Below are positions 1 through 10,420 of a stretch of 64,000 bases of DNA, in pieces; position 1 is the first letter of the stretch; each line of letters begins with the position of its first letter. Position numbers and translations under genes: made by a program. The notes below the pieces were generated by a model that saw only the letters and a program-made list of their open reading frames with translations, made no database searches and was not told the DNA's origin. The DNA lies in the NCBI GenBank assembly GCA_030068145.1, contig JAPJBO010000246.1, positions 186,001 to 250,000 of the forward strand. Direction: 5' to 3'. This stretch comes from Diplonema papillatum. Its lineage: Eukaryota > Euglenozoa > Diplonemea > Diplonemida > Diplonemidae.

Positions 1-586
1 GGTTAAAGAGCTACCCTTGCTGGCGAAGCCGAATGCTGGGCGTGGGCCAGTGCGGTGGTGGTCACCAGACCACCTACCTAGTGCCAACCTGCGAAGTCAT
101 CTATCACTAGGGCTCGTGATGCCTACACCGCGAAACACTTGATCACGGGAAGCACGTCAAAGTTGCAGGTGGCAAGCGGAGGACCTGCCCTCCAGTGGGG
201 TGGCCCGTTTCCCCCCTCCACCTGAAAAAGCCACTGCGTGGTCCCTGGAGGTCCTGGATGGTGTAAGCGAGGAACACATCAGATTGTGTTTGTATTGTAT
301 TTGCATTTTGTCGAGTAGAGAAGAGTACGGGTGTAGAACGGAGGTAGCACAGACTACCAGACCAGCGGAGGCCACCACAAAAAGATTTTCTTACCTTTTC
401 CTTATCCCTCAAAACCAGCACCAATAACAACGGTCTCCCTTTACATTTCCTCCCTTCCATTCGGAGCCAAAGCGCCAGCTTGGAAGGAAAAGCTCGACGA
501 AGCTGTCAGACAAAGAAACTGAAGGAATCCCAAGTGCTGAGGGAACGTGCTGCCAACCCTCTCAACTCACTACCCGTCACACACAG

Positions 587-814
587 GGACAAGGCGAAAT
601 CCTCTACGTTCACTGTAGGGGCGGTCACGGTGAGACAGGCATGGTCGTCGCTTGCGTCCTCGCCACGACCTACGACCTGCCCCACATGAAGGCACTGAAT
701 TTGACAGACACCCTGCACTCCACCCGTGCCGACACCGAAGACCAGTGCTCGCCCAGCACCCAGGAGCAGCGTATTTTTGTTCTCGAGGTCCTGAAGTCCA
801 TGTCCGCGCAATAA
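587..814 (+). CDS. C-terminal exon of a tyrosine/dual-specificity phosphatase-like protein (probable pseudophosphatase)
   Basis: This open exon of 75 codons starts after a CACACAG acceptor at 586 and ends at TAA 812-814. It reads GQGEILYVHC..., then the phosphatase loop VHCRGGHGETGMVV, and later SPSTQEQRIFVLEVLK, a tail typical of the family (SPxTxEQRxFV). Cysteine phosphatases need HCx5R to bind phosphate. Here the loop is H-C-R-G-G-H-G-E, so the invariant Arg is Glu (codon GAG). By family knowledge this should abolish or strongly reduce catalysis, suggesting a phosphate-binding-dead pseudophosphatase or a decaying gene. The upstream exons, which would carry the general-acid loop, were not found in the first 586 bases and may lie outside the window. 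The reading frame is unbroken, which favours a retained protein. No ATG is present in the exon before the loop, so it must be spliced to something upstream. Confidence 0.72.
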   Translation, partial: GQGEILYVHCRGGHGETGMVVACVLATTYDLPHMKALNLTDTLHSTRADTEDQCSPSTQEQRIFVLEVLKSMSAQ

Positions 815-1977
815 TTGCACAGAACCTTTCTTTCTCGGACTTTTAAAATACCGACCTTCTAATCCACAAATAACGCTAGAACCAGCTAGACCCCCTCTTT
901 CCCCCTCCTCTCGCCAGCGGTGCTTTGCTGTCTTTTCTTGTCCGAACTTGTCTGTGAAAAATATTGTAGGAATGCACCTCCCAGTCTCGAAATATACAAT
1001 AGGAGGGCATAAGAGCTCCTGAGATGGCATCACCCTTTCGGTGGACAAGCAGATGGGCAAGAAAAGAGGATTAAAAAAAAGCCGCGCTGCTCTTGCCCGC
1101 TCGCTCTTCTCTTTTATGATTGTTGAAGGTATGCAAGTACCGCAGGGAATAGTTAACTGAACCTCTTGAGTTGGTGCTGCTCCCACCGTTGCTGAGTCGG
1201 GAAGCCCAACCCTACCTAAAAGTACCTAAAGCAGGATGGACCCCCCGCGGGGAGAGGCTAAACTAGCCTAAAACGAAACCTAGCACCAAAAGAGATGGTA
1301 CCTCGAGGGTACAGAAAGGAGATTGCTGGGCTTCAAGTTTAATTGCCTCTGGCCTTTCTATCGTGCCGAGTTCTGAGATCCGAGTATTTTTGGCACAGGA
1401 TCAGATCTGAGTTGTTTCTCTTGCTCATGTTGTATCAGTCGATCTAAAGTCATTACCACCCTCCCTCCTCCGTGAGAAAAGAAGTGAATACAACCTCAGA
1501 CTCAGCTATTTCCTTAGTTTTCCCCTTTCTGACAACGAAACGTTATGTACAGGCTCGGACTCATTCTTGTTCTTTTTCCCCCGCTTCTTGGCCCGCTCTT
1601 TACCTAGCTCGGCGGTCAAGACAAAGGAAAACGTCAAAACCCCTCACCCGTTCATTTTGACTTTTGAATAAGCGCAGCGCCTTGCTGTGTACGGAGTTCT
1701 CGAGGCTGCCTTGTGCGAAGGACGAAGGGGGGAATGTAATGTAGCTGGTCGCAAACGAAGGGATTCATCTGGGGTTTAGTTCGGGGTGAATGCCCACCTT
1801 CGGTCGCACGAGTCACTCAGCTTGCCAAGGTGTGTGTAAGAGAGAAGAGACCGTAAGACTGTGGGGAGAATAAAGATCGAAAAAATGCGCACTGCATGAC
1901 CGACAAGATCGTGAAACCCTTCCTTACCCCTCGGAAACCGATTCAGCTACAACGACCCCCTCCCCAACCCCCCTCCT
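815..1977. other. Intergenic, no gene seen
   Basis: Downstream of the phosphatase stop I see no convincing coding exon. The segment around 1915-1960 (CTTACC...CAACGACCCC) resembles stretches near 395-440 and 13480-13530, so it is probably a dispersed repeat. Confidence 0.5.
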
Positions 1978-2188
1978 GGCTGTGACGAGCTACGAACAGC
2001 CGCCTGACAAACCAGACCCACACCGCTGTCGTGTCTGCAGACACAGGTTCCGCGCTGATGATGGTCCGCCTTATGTGTCCGTGGCTTAAAGGATGTCCGT
2101 GGCTGAAAGGACCGAAACACGGCGCAGACGGGACCAGTGCGGTGTTGAGCACATACCCATTCCAAGCACGTTCTTGCAATCCCCAACC
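1978..2188 (+). repeat. Dispersed repeat family R1, partial copy
   Basis: This shares long near-identical runs with 11310-11490, 32098-32318, 35168-35650 (permuted) and 56545-56738, including GACGAGCTACGAACAGCC and CCGCCTTATGTGTCCGTGG. One copy lies inside a kinesin intron, so the family tolerates intronic positions. No coding frame is conserved between copies. Confidence 0.8.
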
Positions 2189-2235
2189 CCCCTCCTTCGA
2201 AAGAGTACCTGGCAGCCCGGGTTTGCCCCGCCGAG

Positions 2236-2473
2236 CTTATCTTCCGAGACGCGAGAAATCAGGAACATTTTCGGGAAGGTCGCCCGTGCGCTGACCATGG
2301 AAGGCTCGACGCTTGCGCTGAAAGCAGGGCCCGTAGAGACGGTTAAGCGCAGATTGGAGCAGACGGGATTAACGCCGGCTTCAGCTTTGCGTGCGACCAA
2401 TACGCCAACAGAAAGACTGTCAACACTACTCTTTTCACGCAGTAGCCAATTCACGAACGTCAACTACTTATAA
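2236..2473 (+). CDS. Possible exon, unknown protein
   Basis: Immediately after the R1 copy an open frame reads ETREIRNIFGKVARALTMEG and continues to a TAA after ...FTNVNYL at 2471-2473. The composition is protein-like (mixed charged and hydrophobic, few rare residues) and it follows an R1 repeat, which elsewhere sits just before an exon. No start codon, homology or clear splice acceptor supports it. It may be a chance frame. Confidence 0.22.
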
Positions 2474-3572
2474 AAGGTGTCACAGGATAAGCCGGCAGCC
2501 GCTGCTCAACGGCGGTACATGCTGATCCATGTGATCCATCTACTTAAAAGTTCCCAGCGCTTAAGTGTTACATCTTTAACCGCACTGCAACGCTCTTGCC
2601 TTGGAGCGACCTTACCCATCCCTTCCCTCGGTGATGCTAGCGCCCTACTCTGCTCACGCAGGATTTCGCGCCGATTCTTCACACTTCTTCTTTTTAGAAC
2701 GAGGATCGCCTACTTTTTGTTTCTCTTTTGCCCACCCCTCTCCCCGCCCCCCCGGGACGTCTACCGGTAGAAACACTTCATTTTTCTTCGTTCATTTCTG
2801 CTTTGTTTTCTCCCTCTGCCTTCTTCGCTCGAGAGGAGGCGCGGCTCCTTTGTTTTAGCGAACTCTTCTACGTTCTCACGTAGTATACCTGCGCCGGAGC
2901 GAGGAGTCGAACCCGTGCGTGTTTTTTGGCGTGTTGTGGGCGTCAAAAGCTGATAGGGCAGAAACTCTTGCGGGCTTGCACCGACTACTTGAAGTCGTGT
3001 GCTATCACTCGATTGACCTGTTTCATCCACACACCGCTGCTATTGCTAGCGTTGGTTCTTATCTCGGTCAATTGTATCCACCTCGACCCCGCGGTTTTAA
3101 GGCCACGGGGTTGAATCGAGTTGGATTCTTCGGACATGTATTAGCAATGGAGTTACCATTGTTATCCAACTGGGCCCAAAAGGCACCTTCCCCGCGTAGA
3201 TTGCCACCGATTTAATGAGCCGTCTGCAGACCCACTGTTAATCCATTTACTCTGAGATTTGCATGGTGGAGTTGGATTCCTGACCTGAAAAATGAAACAG
3301 GGCGGGCACAAGTAGGGAACGATCAACCGGCACACACGACACAAAACGAAGCGCCTGTCGTTTTTCTTCTACCCCAGCGAGTGGCCGTGTTGGCTCAAAA
3401 CGCGCGTTCTTGGGGAGGAGAGCTCAAAAAGTAGCATTGGGACGGAATCTGCGAGTCTGAAAATGAGGCTAATGGGGTTTGATTGGATCGAGGGTTTTCG
3501 GGCAGGTGCCGAGTTCTTACCGGGTTCTACGGAGGACACCAGAATACCCTGAAATAACTCAACTAAAACGAA
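2474..3572. other. Intergenic; repeat fragments
   Basis: 2474-2530 resembles 53600-53660 and more weakly 25425-25490 (GGCAGCCGCTGCT core). 3255-3360 is one arm of an inverted repeat flanking the CAX gene; the other arm is at about 5615-5700. No gene was recognised. Confidence 0.5.
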
Positions 3573-5486
3573 ATGACAGAAAACAAAACAGTTCCGGCGA
3601 AAGCGCTTTTCATTCTAGAAAAGCAAAGCCCACCCAGTGATCACTCCAACCGCGTTTACTCGCCCTTCAATACCCTACCTGGACCCGGAGACTCAAGAAA
3701 ATGCCGGCTTCTTAAAACTCGAAAAAAACAAAGGAGCGGGAGGGGAATGGCCACTGGGGCCGTTGCGGCGGAGGGCAGGATCCGTCGCATGCAGCGGCCG
3801 GCGGCGCGCGCCGCCAGCCTCGGGGCCAGCACCTCCCTGCAGCAGATGGAGGTCAGCAAGGCGCTTATCGGGCACCACAAGATCGAAGTCGAGCACCGGA
3901 GCCGGGGCTTCCGTGAGGTCCTGTTCGGCTCGAAGATCAACCTCGGCCTCGCGGCGCTGCCCTTCGTGCTGGGAGGCAAGGCGCTCGGCCTCAGCGACGG
4001 GTCCGTGTTCTTGCTGGCCATGGTCGCCATCGTCCCTTGCGCCGAGCGGCTGGGATTCGTAACCGAGCAGCTTTCCGAGCACACGTCGGACACCGTCGGC
4101 GGCTTGCTCAATGCAACCTTCGGCAACGCGACAGAAGTCCTCGTCGCGCTCTTCGCGTTGAAAGGCAAGTTGTACCGAGTCGTCCAACTCTCCCTACTGG
4201 GGTCCATCCTTTCGAACCTACTGCTGGTCCTAGGCGTCGCGTGCTTCGTGGGGGGTCTTCGGTGGAAGATCCAGACGTTCAAAGTCGTAAGCGGCGCCGT
4301 CCCGTCCGCCATGCTGCTCATCGCAGTCATCGGCACGCTGCTGCCGGCGGCGTTGAAGATGAGCGGGCAAGAGGATGACCGGTCCGACGAGGTCAACTTC
4401 TCCCGGTTCGTCGCGATCGTTCTGCTCACCATGTACGGCGCCTTCCTCGTCTTCCAGCTGCGCACGCACAGCGAAGAGTTCGAGGGGGCGAACGAAGTGA
4501 CGGAGTATCCGTCCGCTCTCAGAAAAGACGACGAGGATCCCAGCTTCGCCTCGTCGGAAGCCCCCGCGGTGTTCGTGCCGAATTTGCTGAATACGTCCTA
4601 CTCGCAGCATGACGCGAGCGCAGCATCTTACGAGGCCATCATCGTCGAACCCAGTTGCCCTCCAACCCCTACGGCTGAGCCGCCTGTTCTTAACATGTGG
4701 GAGAGCATCGGGTGGCTCGCGTTTATTACCGTCGTCATCAGCCTCATCTCGGAGGTGATCGTGTCGACGATCGAGGGCTTCACGAAGCAATACAACGTGA
4801 ACTCCGTGTTCACCTCGGCAGTCATCATCCCGGTCTTCGGCAACGCGGCGGAGCACGCCGCTGCGATACTTTTTGCGTATCGGAATCGGATGGACATCTG
4901 CATGGGGATCGCCGTCGGCTCTTCGACGCAAATCGCGCTGTGCCTGCTGCCCATCTGCGTGCTGGTAGGGTGGTTCATCGACCGGCCGCTGACTCTGTTT
5001 TTCAACGGGTTCGAGACTGCGTCGCTGATGGCGTCCGTCATCATCGTGACGGCGATCCTGCAAAACGGCACGTCCAACTGGCTCATGGGGTTTTTGCTGG
5101 TAGGCGCCTACTTGGTCATTGCCTGCGGCTTCTGGGTATGCACTTTGCCTTGGGCGGGTTCTCTTCGTTGACTTTTGATCTTTTGGACGCCATTGAAGTC
5201 CATCCCCTCCTGACTCACCGTCATATCGCTTCGGCGCACGCTCCCATTCGCCAGACCATCGTCTTCACGCGGTCGCGCCCGCCGTATAGCACGTCGTGAG
5301 GAAAGGCGAAGAAATAACTCTGAATAAAGCGCACTTTTTTCCTGTTTGCCAAGGGCTACGACTCAACTCTTATCCGCGTCAACGCAGGTGCACGAGCTTG
5401 AGAATTTGTCGGCCGTGAAAGGCTTGCCCGAAGGACGAATTACGATCGCCGAAACTATGCTCGTACAAGAAGACAAGACGTTGTAG
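3573..5486 (+). CDS. CAX-family Ca2+/H+ (cation/proton) exchanger
   Basis: This is a vacuolar-type cation/proton antiporter that would move Ca2+ or a similar divalent cation into an acidic compartment in exchange for H+. Both diagnostic helices are present: GLLNATFGNATE (from residue ~177, c-1) and FGNAAEH (residue ~422, c-2). They are separated by hydrophobic helices and a long acidic loop (residues ~300-370). Exon 1 runs to 5135 (...ACGFW). A GTATGC donor at 5136 and a GCAG acceptor at 5386-5387 join it in frame to 5388-5486, which encodes VHELENLSAVKGLPEG... and stops at TAG 5484-5486. Without splicing, exon 1 would stop at 5171. The first ATG is 3573. ATG 3747 (MATGAVAAEG), where GC content rises sharply, gives a 495-residue protein closer to family length and may be the real start. 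The gene lies between inverted copies of a short repeat. Confidence 0.9.
5136..5387 (+). other. CAX intron (GTATGC...GCAG)
   Basis: 252 bp, phase 0. It is inferred because splicing extends the final helix into an open, charged C-terminal tail. Donor GTATGC matches the donors of two kinesin introns in this window. Confidence 0.7.
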
Positions 5487-5588
5487 CCTGCCGCCGCCCA
5501 CGCGACATGTCCATCCGGCATGCACAACAAGGCTCAAGCTCTCGCTGCGGGCGCGGACAAGTCATCGATGAGTGCTCCAGCCATATCT

Positions 5589-5770
5589 CGCCCCTGCCAG
5601 GCGTTGGCGGTTCTCCACACAAGCATTTCGTTTGTGCGTGCCGGTTGATCGTTTTCCCACTTGTTTTTACCCTGTTTCATTTTCAGGTTCGGAATTCCGA
5701 TCACACGCTACCTACGGCGTTCACAATACATTGGAAAGCAACCCGCAAGGTTGTTGGTACCGAAGAAAGT
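5589..5770 (-). repeat. Dispersed repeat, inverted relative to 3255-3360 and 39140-39370
   Basis: The stretch with CCGGTTGATCGTT and CCTGTTTCATTTTCAGG is the reverse complement of 3270-3350. The segment CACAATACATTGGAAAGCAA (5724 on) matches the reverse complement of 39160-39215. The copies at 3.3 and 5.6 kb bracket the CAX gene in opposite orientation. Confidence 0.65.
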
Positions 5771-6034
5771 TGTTCTCGTCATTCTCATGCGAGAGCCCAT
5801 GGCGCCCTCCATTTCTCTGAGGACATCACAGCGCAGAATCGGTGAACTTTCGGCACCTGTCTGATACGAAGGCGCACGACGCAGCGCCCAGGCACCCTTA
5901 TCCACCTGTTTGATACATGACACTGTATTTGTCTCCCTTCCTCTCCCTTACGCCTCTGCCAGCGCTCGCGCTAAAAAACCTCCGACAGGGATTCCGAAAC
6001 ATGACGCGTTTTTTTACTTTCGGTTGTATTTAAA

Positions 6035-6187
6035 GGGGGGGTCGAATAATAATACAGCTGTTTGACACGCGTCTCTGTCAAAAAAAAACACTTTTCGACC
6101 CTGCTATTGTTCGACGCATCGTGCCGCCGGGAATATTTTTTAGTATTCGACAAATTGAATAATAACTCAGGTGTCATTATTCGACCC
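6035..6187. mobile_element. MITE with GGGTCGAATAATAA terminal inverted repeats (copy 1)
   Basis: This short AT-rich element starts GGGGGGTCGAATAATAATACAG and ends CATTATTCGACCC. An internal degenerate copy of the terminus (AGTATTCGAC...GAATAATAAC) lies just inside the right end. It shares its ends and the TTTGACACGC motif with 29701-29832. Too short to encode a transposase. Confidence 0.75.
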
Positions 6188-7613
6188 GGCCTTTTCCTTT
6201 AAGCTCAGTTGTGCTCGAGCAGCGTTACAATCTCGGTTAGCTTGTGGCGGCATCTGCTAGCTGGTCTGTCGGCGGCTTTGTAGCTGATGCTGCTGGCTGC
6301 TCGTCATACGACTGCAAGAATGATCCAGGGAATACCATCACGTACGCTGCGTTTACGTGGAGACACCTTCGGATGGTGGGTGACCTAGTTATAGTTATGC
6401 TGCTGCTTTCGATGGCGGCTAGAGAGGGAACCCAATGCAAGTCCAGTTTATCGTTACAGATTGTTGCTGCATATCAAGTTCAAACTACACTGTGCAACCA
6501 CTGGGCCTAAGAAAGTCGTAGCACCTTCCTTACGGTTTATAAAACGTGCGCACATTCCGGCACACGCGCAAACCGCCGGCACGTTATAAGCAGGGAAAAG
6601 GGGTGTTCTCGGCAACACGGGGTGAAAGGGGGAAACACTTAAAATGCTTGAGGAGCTGCCTTGCGCTTATTTCGAAGGAGGCTAGAGGGGGAGAAAACAC
6701 CACGACTACAAAGTACGTCTTTTTCGCTGAACGCTCACGATAAACTCAGATTTACCTGTGTTTCGTGTGGGTTACAGCACGTTTTCCTCCTGTTGAGACT
6801 CTGCAACTGGCAGCCTCCTCAAGTATTTCCGACGAAGCAGGTGCCGATACAAAAAAAGAACAGTTCCGGCAAAATAAGACCGCGGGTTCTTCTCTGCCTT
6901 CTTCACTGCACACTCCCCTTGAGACGTCGACCCGCGCTGCCGTCTCAAAGGTGGACAAAGAAATGCTAAAAAAGAAGAAGTCCAATCCAGGTGTGAAGCC
7001 TCCGTGGCTATGCACGTCCTCCGCAGCACCATCGCCAGGTTCCGGCGATGACGCTATGCTCTTCTCTCGCTTTCTTTGCTTTCACTCCCGACGAGGCGCG
7101 CCCCCGTTTGTCGCACGGAAAAAAAGGGCTGATTTTTCGGAGGGTGTGCGGCGCTTAGTGCACTCTGCTGCAGCGCTTCTCAGCAGCATGGCCAAGCCCG
7201 CCACGTGACGCCGGAGAAGACAGAAAACTACAGCGATAACTGGCTGTATGGCAGCTAAGCGTTCACAGCGACGTTGCTTTTGGGTTATTCGATGCCAGCG
7301 CTTCGTAACTCGGACAAGCCGGATTGTCCAGGATTGGACAGGTTGGATTGTTCACCCACCAACAGGGACGCATGCTGGAGGGGAGCCAGACGAAAAAGTC
7401 GACGAGACTGCCAGTCTAGTTAGCCTCGACGTTGGCAGCTAGACACAAACGACTAAACAGGGCAAGCAACACCGACACACACACACACACACACCACCAC
7501 ACCCACACACACACATACACATAACTCGCGCGCGTGCACAAATTGTGGCCATCTTTTTGCCCTAAAAAAAAGAGGCGCTCACAATCAGGAAGAAGCCCCC
7601 CCAAAATGAGGAA
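6188..7613. other. Intergenic; CA microsatellite and repeat fragments
   Basis: 6645-6740 is an inverted match to 15980-16065 (TTTTCTCCCCCTCTAGCCTCC on that strand). A CA/CCA microsatellite spans about 7470-7525, roughly 90 bp upstream of the J-domain gene. An open frame at 6765-7208 (lysine/serine-rich, no ATG) could be an exon but has no other support. Confidence 0.5.
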
Positions 7614-9245
7614 ATGCCCTCAGCATGGGCCGTGCTCGAGCTCCCGGTGGGGAGCGACAAAGAAGCGATCAAGCGAGCGTACAAGGTGCTCGCCCTGAGG
7701 CACCACCCGGACAAGAACGGCAGCGAGGTGCGGTTTAAAGCGGTCGCGGAAGCCTACCAGAAGCTGATGTCGCCGCCCGGTGCCGACGCTGCCTGCGAGG
7801 ACTCCCCCGCGGAGTGCACGCCGCACGCCAGCCCCCACCGGCCGCCGCGGAAGGCGCCGACCGGCCACGCGTCGATCAGCGCGAGGACCCTCCGCCGGAT
7901 CTGCTGGCTGATGGCGGCGCTGATCGCGGCCGCGCACTTCGTCTTCTACGCGCCCCCGCCGCCCCTCGGCCACCAGCAGCAGCAGCAGCAGCACCAGCGG
8001 GAGTTCTCCGCCGAGGACCCAAGGCCGGCGGGCGCCGGCGGCGATCCCCCAGCGCAACCCCGCGGCACGAGTGTCCCTGAAGCGGGGGACAGGCTCCTCA
8101 GGGAGGTGAGGGAGAAGCAGGTGCCGGCGAAGCCGGTGGAAGCAGCCCGCTTGCTCGCGAGGGAGGCGGCGGTCTCCGACGCCTGCAGCCACGGGCTGGT
8201 GTGGGGCGGCGGCGGCGGCGACGCGGCGCCGTCGACGCTGTCCCTCGACTCGGCCGCGGAGTGCGCCGACGCGTGCGGCGCGGCGTGCGGGTGCTTCACG
8301 TGGCAGGCGGGCGAGCACCCGCTGTGCCTGCTGTACCCGTCGGGCCCCGGCTCCTGCGGCTCGCTCCGCGAGGTCGACCGGAGCGGCGTTTTCATCTCGG
8401 GTGCCTCGGGATGCCTACTGCCCGGATGCGCCTACGACGCCGTTGAATTCGAGGTGCAGGATCCAACCGGCGGAACCCTCGCCGCGAAAACCGCACGGCC
8501 GGTGTCACAAGCGCCGGACTGTGCTCCAGGCAGCATCGTGCCCTTCGGAGAGTCCTGCTCCTTCGAGCTCCTCGGTTTCAGCTGCAGCCCCGTTGCCTGC
8601 GACTCAGCCGCCGAAGCGTGGTTGTCGGGGACGTCGGCTTGTGTGCCGCAGGTCTGCCCGCGGTCTGATCTCTGCGGGGGGTCCATGCGGGAGAGCGGGG
8701 AGTACTACCAGGGCGACCAGTGCCGGCCCGAAAAAGAGGGCCACACGTGCACGGCGGCCGAGTGTCTGTCGGGCGTGTGGAGCACGCCGGTCAGGTGCGT
8801 CCCGCGCGAGTGCCAGCTGTCCGAGTTGCAGCTGCCGCCGGGTGCCGCTGTCGACGGCTGCGGCGCGTCTGTGGCCTCGGGCACCGTTTGCACCTTCATG
8901 AAGCTGAGCCACGTGTGCAGTGCGGTGACGTGCTCGTTCGGAATTTGGTCGAAGGTGGATGTCCAATGCACACCGGATCCTTGTCCGTACAACACCATCG
9001 TCCCGCCCCATGACCGCGCTGTGGCGCTGGACGCCGGGTGCGTGCCGGGGGCGATCTTGCCCCATGGCAAGTCGTGCCGCTTCAAACTCGAAGGGCACAT
9101 CTGCACGCCGACCGTTTGCAGCTTCGGAATCTGGGAGCCGAGGGCGTTTTGCGAGCCCGTCGACACACCTGCCCCCCCGCAATCAGCCGGGCGAGGTGCC
9201 CCGCCGCGAGCCTTCAGAGGCACTGGTGGACGGGGCATGTCATAG
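7614..9245 (+). CDS. J-domain membrane protein with Cys-rich, sushi-like modules
   Basis: The 543-residue protein begins MPSAWAVLELPVGSDKEA. An N-terminal J domain (residues ~3-55) has the HPD triad (HHPDK, residues 30-34) needed to stimulate Hsp70 ATPase. A hydrophobic segment at ~95-114 (RRICWLMAALIAAAHFVFYA) looks like one membrane span. A Gln/Pro-rich stretch follows. Residues ~189-270 form a Cys-rich, PAN/apple-like module. From ~300 to 525 come about four Cys-rich repeats with the recurring pattern G...C.F...GH.C....CSFGIW, resembling sushi/CCP modules. The combination implies a J domain on one face of a membrane and an adhesive or lumenal Cys-rich domain on the other. The ATG at 7614 is followed at once by the J domain, so the start is secure. 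There is no intron. Codon use is strongly GC-ending. The partner Hsp70 and compartment are unknown. Confidence 0.85.
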   Translation: MPSAWAVLELPVGSDKEAIKRAYKVLALRHHPDKNGSEVRFKAVAEAYQKLMSPPGADAACEDSPAECTPHASPHRPPRKAPTGHASISARTLRRICWLMAALIAAAHFVFYAPPPPLGHQQQQQQHQREFSAEDPRPAGAGGDPPAQPRGTSVPEAGDRLLREVREKQVPAKPVEAARLLAREAAVSDACSHGLVWGGGGGDAAPSTLSLDSAAECADACGAACGCFTWQAGEHPLCLLYPSGPGSCGSLREVDRSGVFISGASGCLLPGCAYDAVEFEVQDPTGGTLAAKTARPVSQAPDCAPGSIVPFGESCSFELLGFSCSPVACDSAAEAWLSGTSACVPQVCPRSDLCGGSMRESGEYYQGDQCRPEKEGHTCTAAECLSGVWSTPVRCVPRECQLSELQLPPGAAVDGCGASVASGTVCTFMKLSHVCSAVTCSFGIWSKVDVQCTPDPCPYNTIVPPHDRAVALDAGCVPGAILPHGKSCRFKLEGHICTPTVCSFGIWEPRAFCEPVDTPAPPQSAGRGAPPRAFRGTGGRGMS

Positions 9246-9398
9246 ATGGGAGCTCCTTCTTCTCTCGCATACTTTGAGACACTCCATGTGCGAAGTCGTA
9301 CTTGTTAGTGCGTTGCTCAGGGTAGTCGAAGGCCTGACAATCACACTAATGCAACAAATTTACAACTACCATGTGTGGTGTCTTGCACACACCCGAGT

Positions 9399-9500
9399 GC
9401 GGTGACGTGCTCGTAGCGATGTTCAAATGCATGCTGGATCTTTGTCGCGTCTAACACGACCGAACCGCGCTGTGACGCGGGGCGTGTGTGCCGCGAGGAT
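9399..9500 (+). pseudogene. Decayed duplicate of a sushi-like module of the upstream J-domain gene
   Basis: GTGCGGTGACGTGCTCG is identical to 8926-8942 inside the last repeats of the upstream gene. Diverged matches to 8943-9045 follow in the same order, including a GAACCGCGCTGTG stretch for GACCGCGCTGTG, and stop codons interrupt the frame. It lies 150 bp after the stop and is a broken tail duplication. Confidence 0.7.
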
Positions 9501-10420
9501 AAGGCAAAGACGAAGCACTTTTGTGCAACCGTGAAGCATCCTTCTTCAGCTTTGCGAAAGCACTTTCGTAAACGAATGGTGGTTTCTCTTCATCCTTTTC
9601 TCTTGCATCCACAGGTGGTTTCTTGGGCGTCTTCAATTTTTTGAACGAGCGGATGGCAAAAGGCTTTCCGTACTCTTGCGAGTCTGCCCTGCAAAACATC
9701 GACGAGGCTCCAAATGACGTTTCCTTACGGTGCCTTTTTAACTTTACACCTGCTTTGTAAGAAGTCCTCGTGCACATTACAAATGCCGGTTGGTGTCGGT
9801 CACAACCTTGATGTTACGTGAAGCCAGCGGATCCTGCGACTGCATGGGATGCGCCAAGGCGTGTCACGTCGGCCCTTTTTTCTATTTTCAATCAACTGAA
9901 GATTGAGCAGCTCCTTCTTTTTACCGTGAGACTGGCAAGTGAGCACTCGGCCCCTTTGGTGTCGCTGGCACTGCACTGATACTGGTGCATACAGGCCTTT
10001 CTCAGATACAAAGATTGCGTTACTTCTGTCTGAGTGCGTGACGCAATTTACGATTGCCGCCAGGCCGGATACGTTTACTTGCTGACCGGTGCTAACGTTG
10101 TTGAAGGCCCGCCTATGCAGCTTGAGTTCACACACACGATTCGTTTCGACGAGGCAGCCTGTGTTAACCGGGTAAGGAGAGTGGACCGTTTCTGACGGCG
10201 AGCGGTGGCCGTGCCGCGTTTGCCTTGCTGTTCTTCCACTTTCTCCCCTATCCATATTTTGTTTTGCTACCGCGTTTTCGCCTGGCAGCTGCCTCGTCGA
10301 ACCCCCGGCCCACCTCGATCCCGCTTCGACCCTTTTCGTGAGTGTACAAGCGGCTGTCCGAGTTTCTCATCGTTCGCACCTTAGGGAAGGCGATGCGATG
10401 GTGTGAACCGCGCCCTGTAA
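9501..10420. other. Intergenic, no supported gene
   Basis: A minus-strand open frame at 9451-9777 is Lys-rich (FKKLKTPKKPPV) with no recognised domain or clear start. It overlaps the decayed module above. 9306-9335 shares GCTCAGGGTAGTCGAAGGCC with 53815-53834. Confidence 0.45.

Noticed and set aside
2885..2925. tRNA-like GAGTCGAACCC on the minus strand
   Set aside because: The T-arm does not pair over five bases and no D-arm, anticodon arm or acceptor stem could be built upstream.
3380..3401. Sequence GTGGCCGTGTTGGCTCAAA resembling a dinoflagellate spliced-leader relic ~170 bp upstream of CAX
   Set aside because: Only about 15 of 22 positions match the known leader. A match this good is expected by chance a few times in 64 kb on two strands, and it does not abut the coding start.
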